Assembly (NCBI RefSeq): GCF_036227325.1
Contig: NZ_CP109467.1
Coordinates: 4,898,001-4,962,000 of the forward strand
Reading direction: 5' to 3'
DNA from: Streptomyces sp. NBC_01465
GTDB lineage: Bacteria > Actinomycetota > Actinomycetes > Streptomycetales > Streptomycetaceae
Length of the DNA stretch: 64,000 nucleotides
A program made the position numbers and the translations under genes. Below the pieces are notes generated by a model. It was not told the DNA's origin. It saw only the letters and a program-made list of their open reading frames with translations, and did no database searches. Positions 61,611-64,000 of the stretch are shown here, piece by piece. The stretch's first letter is position 1. The number at the start of each line of letters is the position of its first letter.

Positions 61611-62744
61611 GTGACCGAGCCGCCAGCACCCCCCGCCGCACCACCGCCTCCGTCCGCCCCGGACGTGCCGCCCGCACCGCCCCTGCCTCCCGGGCCGCCC
61701 GCACCGCAGGCCGCCGCGCCCCGTTCCGTAGCCACGAAGGCCACGCTCGTGGGCGTGGCGGTCTCGCTGCTTCTGGTCGTGGCGATCGTGCTGGGCAGCC
61801 GCTTCCTGGAGAACTTCGACTCGGCGCTCCTTCCGTACGCCGTCGCCTCCGTCTTCCTCGCCTTCGGCGTCGCCTACCGCTACACGGTGTGGATCTCGGC
61901 CCCCGGCGCCCGCCGCCTCTTCCGCAAGGGCTGGGGCAGCCTCTTCTCGGCGGAGAACTTCCGCAAGGCCCCCACCGCCCTGCCGAAGATGATCGCCACC
62001 TACCTCGGCTTCCAGAAGTTCCTCGGCGCGCGCTCGCACGCCCGCTGGGCGGCCCACCAGCTGATGTTCTGGGGCTGCCTGCTGGCCGCCGCGATCACCT
62101 TCCCGCTCATCTGGGGCTGGTTCACCTTCACCTCGTCCACCGGCGCGGGCCCGGGCTACGAGATGCGGATCTTCGGCTTCAAGGTGCTCGGCTACGACTC
62201 CTCCAGCGTCATCGGCTGGCTGATGTTCCACGGCCTGGACATCGCGGCCGTGCTGGTCATCCCGGGGGCCGCGTACTTCCTGTGGCGGCGGATGAAGGAC
62301 CGCGGCGCGATGACAGGACAGCGCTTCGCCTACGACCTGGTGCCGCTGATCGCGCTCATCGTCGTCTCCGTGACGGGCCTGCTCCTGACCTTCTCGTCGC
62401 TCTTCCTGCACGGCGGCGGCTACGAGTTCCTGGCGATCATGCACATGGTCTCGGTGGTCTTCACGCTGATCTACATCCCGTTCGGGAAGTTCTTCCACAT
62501 CGTCCAGCGGCCCGCGGCGGTCGGGATGCAGCTCTTCAAGTACACGGCCCGCCAGGACGAGCAGGTCTTCCACTGCCGCCGCTGCCAGGAGCCGGTCGAC
62601 ACGGGCCCGTACGTCGAGAACCTCCGCTCCACCATGCGCGACCTCGACCTCGACTTCGACCAGTGGGCCGAGTACTGCCCGCGCTGCAAGCGGGTGCTGC
62701 GCGGCAGCGCCTACCTCACCCAGGTGAAGAAGGGCTTCAAGTGA
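61611..62744 (+). CDS. b-type-cytochrome-like membrane subunit with C-terminal zinc ribbon
   Basis: 377 residues from GTG 61611. Pro-rich N-terminus (1-37), about six transmembrane helices with several candidate heme-ligand His residues (WAAHQLMFW, WLMFHGLDIA, IMHMVSVVF, FFHIVQRP), then CRRCQEP and YCPRCKRVL, a four-Cys zinc-ribbon or rubredoxin-like pair. The fit is to a quinone-reactive membrane subunit for the following oxidoreductase, whose start overlaps its stop. Function inferred from context and His pattern. Confidence 0.72.
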   Translation: MTEPPAPPAAPPPPSAPDVPPAPPLPPGPPAPQAAAPRSVATKATLVGVAVSLLLVVAIVLGSRFLENFDSALLPYAVASVFLAFGVAYRYTVWISAPGARRLFRKGWGSLFSAENFRKAPTALPKMIATYLGFQKFLGARSHARWAAHQLMFWGCLLAAAITFPLIWGWFTFTSSTGAGPGYEMRIFGFKVLGYDSSSVIGWLMFHGLDIAAVLVIPGAAYFLWRRMKDRGAMTGQRFAYDLVPLIALIVVSVTGLLLTFSSLFLHGGGYEFLAIMHMVSVVFTLIYIPFGKFFHIVQRPAAVGMQLFKYTARQDEQVFHCRRCQEPVDTGPYVENLRSTMRDLDLDFDQWAEYCPRCKRVLRGSAYLTQVKKGFK

Positions 62745-64000
62745 CGATCCCGCTCGACCCGTCCCTCGCGCCTCCCGGAACGCGCAACTTCCGTGACGCG
62801 GGCGGCATCCCGGCCGACAAGTGGCACGCCGACCAGAACGGCGAGACCCTCGTCCCCACCCACTGCTGCTTCTGCGGGGTGCAGTGCGGGATGTATCTGC
62901 GCGTCGACAAGGGCGGCAAGGTCTTCGGCGTGGAGCCGCGCAACCACGACATCAACCGAATGCGCCTGTGCCCCAAGGGCATCAACGCCTACCAGCAGGT
63001 CAACCACCCCGACCGGCTCACCGCCCCGCTGATGCGCCGCTCCCGCGACGAGGAGTTCCGCGAGGTCTCCTGGGACGAGGCCCTGGACTTCACGGTCTCG
63101 GAGATCAAGCGCATCCAGTCAGCGTACGGAAACGACGCGTTCGGCCTCCTCGGCGGCGCGAGCCTCTTCTCCGAAAAGACGTACCTGGTCGGCAAGTTCG
63201 CCCGCATCGCCCTCAAGTCGAAGCACGTCGACTACAACGGCCGCCTCTGCATGGTCAGCGCGGCAGGCGCCAACAAACTCGCCTTCGGCATCGACCGGGC
63301 GGGCAACCCCTTCTCCGACATCCTCCTCACCGACTGCCTGCTCATCGCGGGCTCCAACGTCGGCGAGTGCTTCCCGGTGATGACCCAGTACCTCTGGGGC
63401 GCCCGCGACCGGGGTGCGAGCCTGATCGTCATCGACCCGCGCGAGACGGCGATCGCGCGCACCGCCGACATCCACGTCGCGCTCAAGCCCGGCACGGACG
63501 CGGCGTTCTTCAACGCGGTCCTCCACGTGATCGTCAAGGAGAACCTCACCGACGAGGACTTCCTCGCCGCCCACTGCACCGGCTGGGACGAGGTCAAGGC
63601 CAAGGTCGCCGAGTACACCCCCGAGCGCGCCGCCGAGATCTGCGGCATCCCCGCATCGCAGGTCGTCCAGGTGGCCCGCACTTTCGCGGCGGCCGACAAA
63701 GCGATGGCCTGGCACGCCCGAGGGATCGAGCACCACTCCCAAGGCGTCGAGAACTGCCTCACCGTCATCAACCTCTGCGCCGCCACCGGCAACATCGGCA
63801 AACCGGGCGCCGGCTACGGCACGATCACCGGCCAGGGCAACGGCCAGGGCGGCCGCGAACACGGCCAGAAGTCCGACCTCCTCCCCGGCGGCCGCTCCAT
63901 CCTCAACGAGGAGCACCGCCGCCAGATCTGCGAGATCTGGGGCATCGAGGAGTCCGAACTCCCCACCGCAGGCACCTCGATGATGGAGATGATCTGGCAG
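62741..64000 (+). CDS. molybdopterin oxidoreductase, formate dehydrogenase/nitrate reductase-like (partial at window end)
   Basis: At least 420 codons, still open at the window edge. GTG start overlaps the membrane-protein stop (GTGA). N-terminal 4Fe-4S motif Cys42, Cys45, Cys49 and Cys77 (in LCPKG), then a molybdopterin-binding fold; the likely Mo ligand is Cys170 in NGRLCMVSA, so Cys rather than Sec. Its sequence style fits both formate dehydrogenases and assimilatory nitrate reductases. Context with pflBA favours formate oxidation. No Tat signal, so cytoplasmic. Confidence 0.85.
   Translation, partial: MTIPLDPSLAPPGTRNFRDAGGIPADKWHADQNGETLVPTHCCFCGVQCGMYLRVDKGGKVFGVEPRNHDINRMRLCPKGINAYQQVNHPDRLTAPLMRRSRDEEFREVSWDEALDFTVSEIKRIQSAYGNDAFGLLGGASLFSEKTYLVGKFARIALKSKHVDYNGRLCMVSAAGANKLAFGIDRAGNPFSDILLTDCLLIAGSNVGECFPVMTQYLWGARDRGASLIVIDPRETAIARTADIHVALKPGTDAAFFNAVLHVIVKENLTDEDFLAAHCTGWDEVKAKVAEYTPERAAEICGIPASQVVQVARTFAAADKAMAWHARGIEHHSQGVENCLTVINLCAATGNIGKPGAGYGTITGQGNGQGGREHGQKSDLLPGGRSILNEEHRRQICEIWGIEESELPTAGTSMMEMIWQ

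Overview
The window is chromosomal DNA from a Streptomyces or close relative. The evidence is the very high GC content, a third-codon-position bias strongly to G/C, many ATGA/GTGA gene overlaps, and typical actinomycete families (HrdD-type sigma factor, DUF397/XRE pair, AfsR-like regulator, LtrA, 1-phosphofructokinase/PTS-fructose operon). I recognise no tRNA, rRNA, CRISPR array, prophage or insertion sequence.

Layout. (1) 1-3159: a partial PD-(D/E)XK/Rpn-like protein, an NmrA-type reductase coupled to a phosphopantetheinyl transferase, and a small membrane protein. (2) 3169-27155: a largely complete phage-tail-like contractile injection system (eCIS). One minus-strand operon-like run carries sheath, two tube proteins, baseplate J, gp25-like and tail-I-like proteins, a VgrG-like spike, a LysM tail-completion protein, a membrane/glycan-binding protein, a very large Pro/Ala-rich repeat protein, a 52-aa DUF6760-like protein and an unannotated 65-aa gene. 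Upstream of it sit two cargo-like genes, a DUF4157 putative metalloprotease and a companion, which share an N-terminal leader and a duplicated upstream DNA segment. An AfsR/SARP regulator and two paralogous membrane proteins (peptidoglycan-binding or ricin-like C-termini) run on the plus strand. They face a second minus-strand operon of LuxR-type regulator, Pvc16/DUF4255 protein and AAA+ ATPase. (3) 27405-36547: a secreted subtilase overlapping a secreted FG-GAP propeller protein, then an acyl-CoA synthetase, cytosine-type permease and deaminase. (4) 36566-38939: a Uma2 nuclease-like protein and the HATPase/XRE-DUF5753/DUF397 trio. (5) 38940-40330: a 1.4-kb region without a convincing gene, built around an imperfect inverted repeat and two strong hairpins. 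(6) 40331-50076: secreted M6 protease, TetR regulator, two DHA2-type drug exporters with TetR, MarR and WYL regulators nearby, questin-oxidase-like protein, PAT-like acetyltransferase and the sigma factor HrdD with a sigma-R-type promoter. (7) 50527-54292: fructose regulator-kinase-PTS operon. (8) 54307-58175: VC0807-like membrane protein, DUF6227-like protein, P1 peptidase and LtrA. (9) 58358-64000: pyruvate formate-lyase, its activase, a b-type-cytochrome-like membrane protein with a zinc ribbon, and a molybdopterin oxidoreductase cut by the window end. Region 9 looks like a formate-producing and formate-oxidising module, unexpected in an aerobic mycelial bacterium.

A dispersed repeat with core CCCCTCCGGCGATTGAGGAG occurs four times. 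Three copies are intergenic. The fourth is read in frame as the linker between the EIIA and EIIB domains of the fructose PTS protein. The strongest leads for new biology are the duplicated cargo unit, the double-overlap 65-aa gene and the repeat protein in the eCIS, the 38.9-40.3 kb inverted-repeat region, the repeat-derived PTS linker, and the pyruvate formate-lyase/oxidoreductase module.
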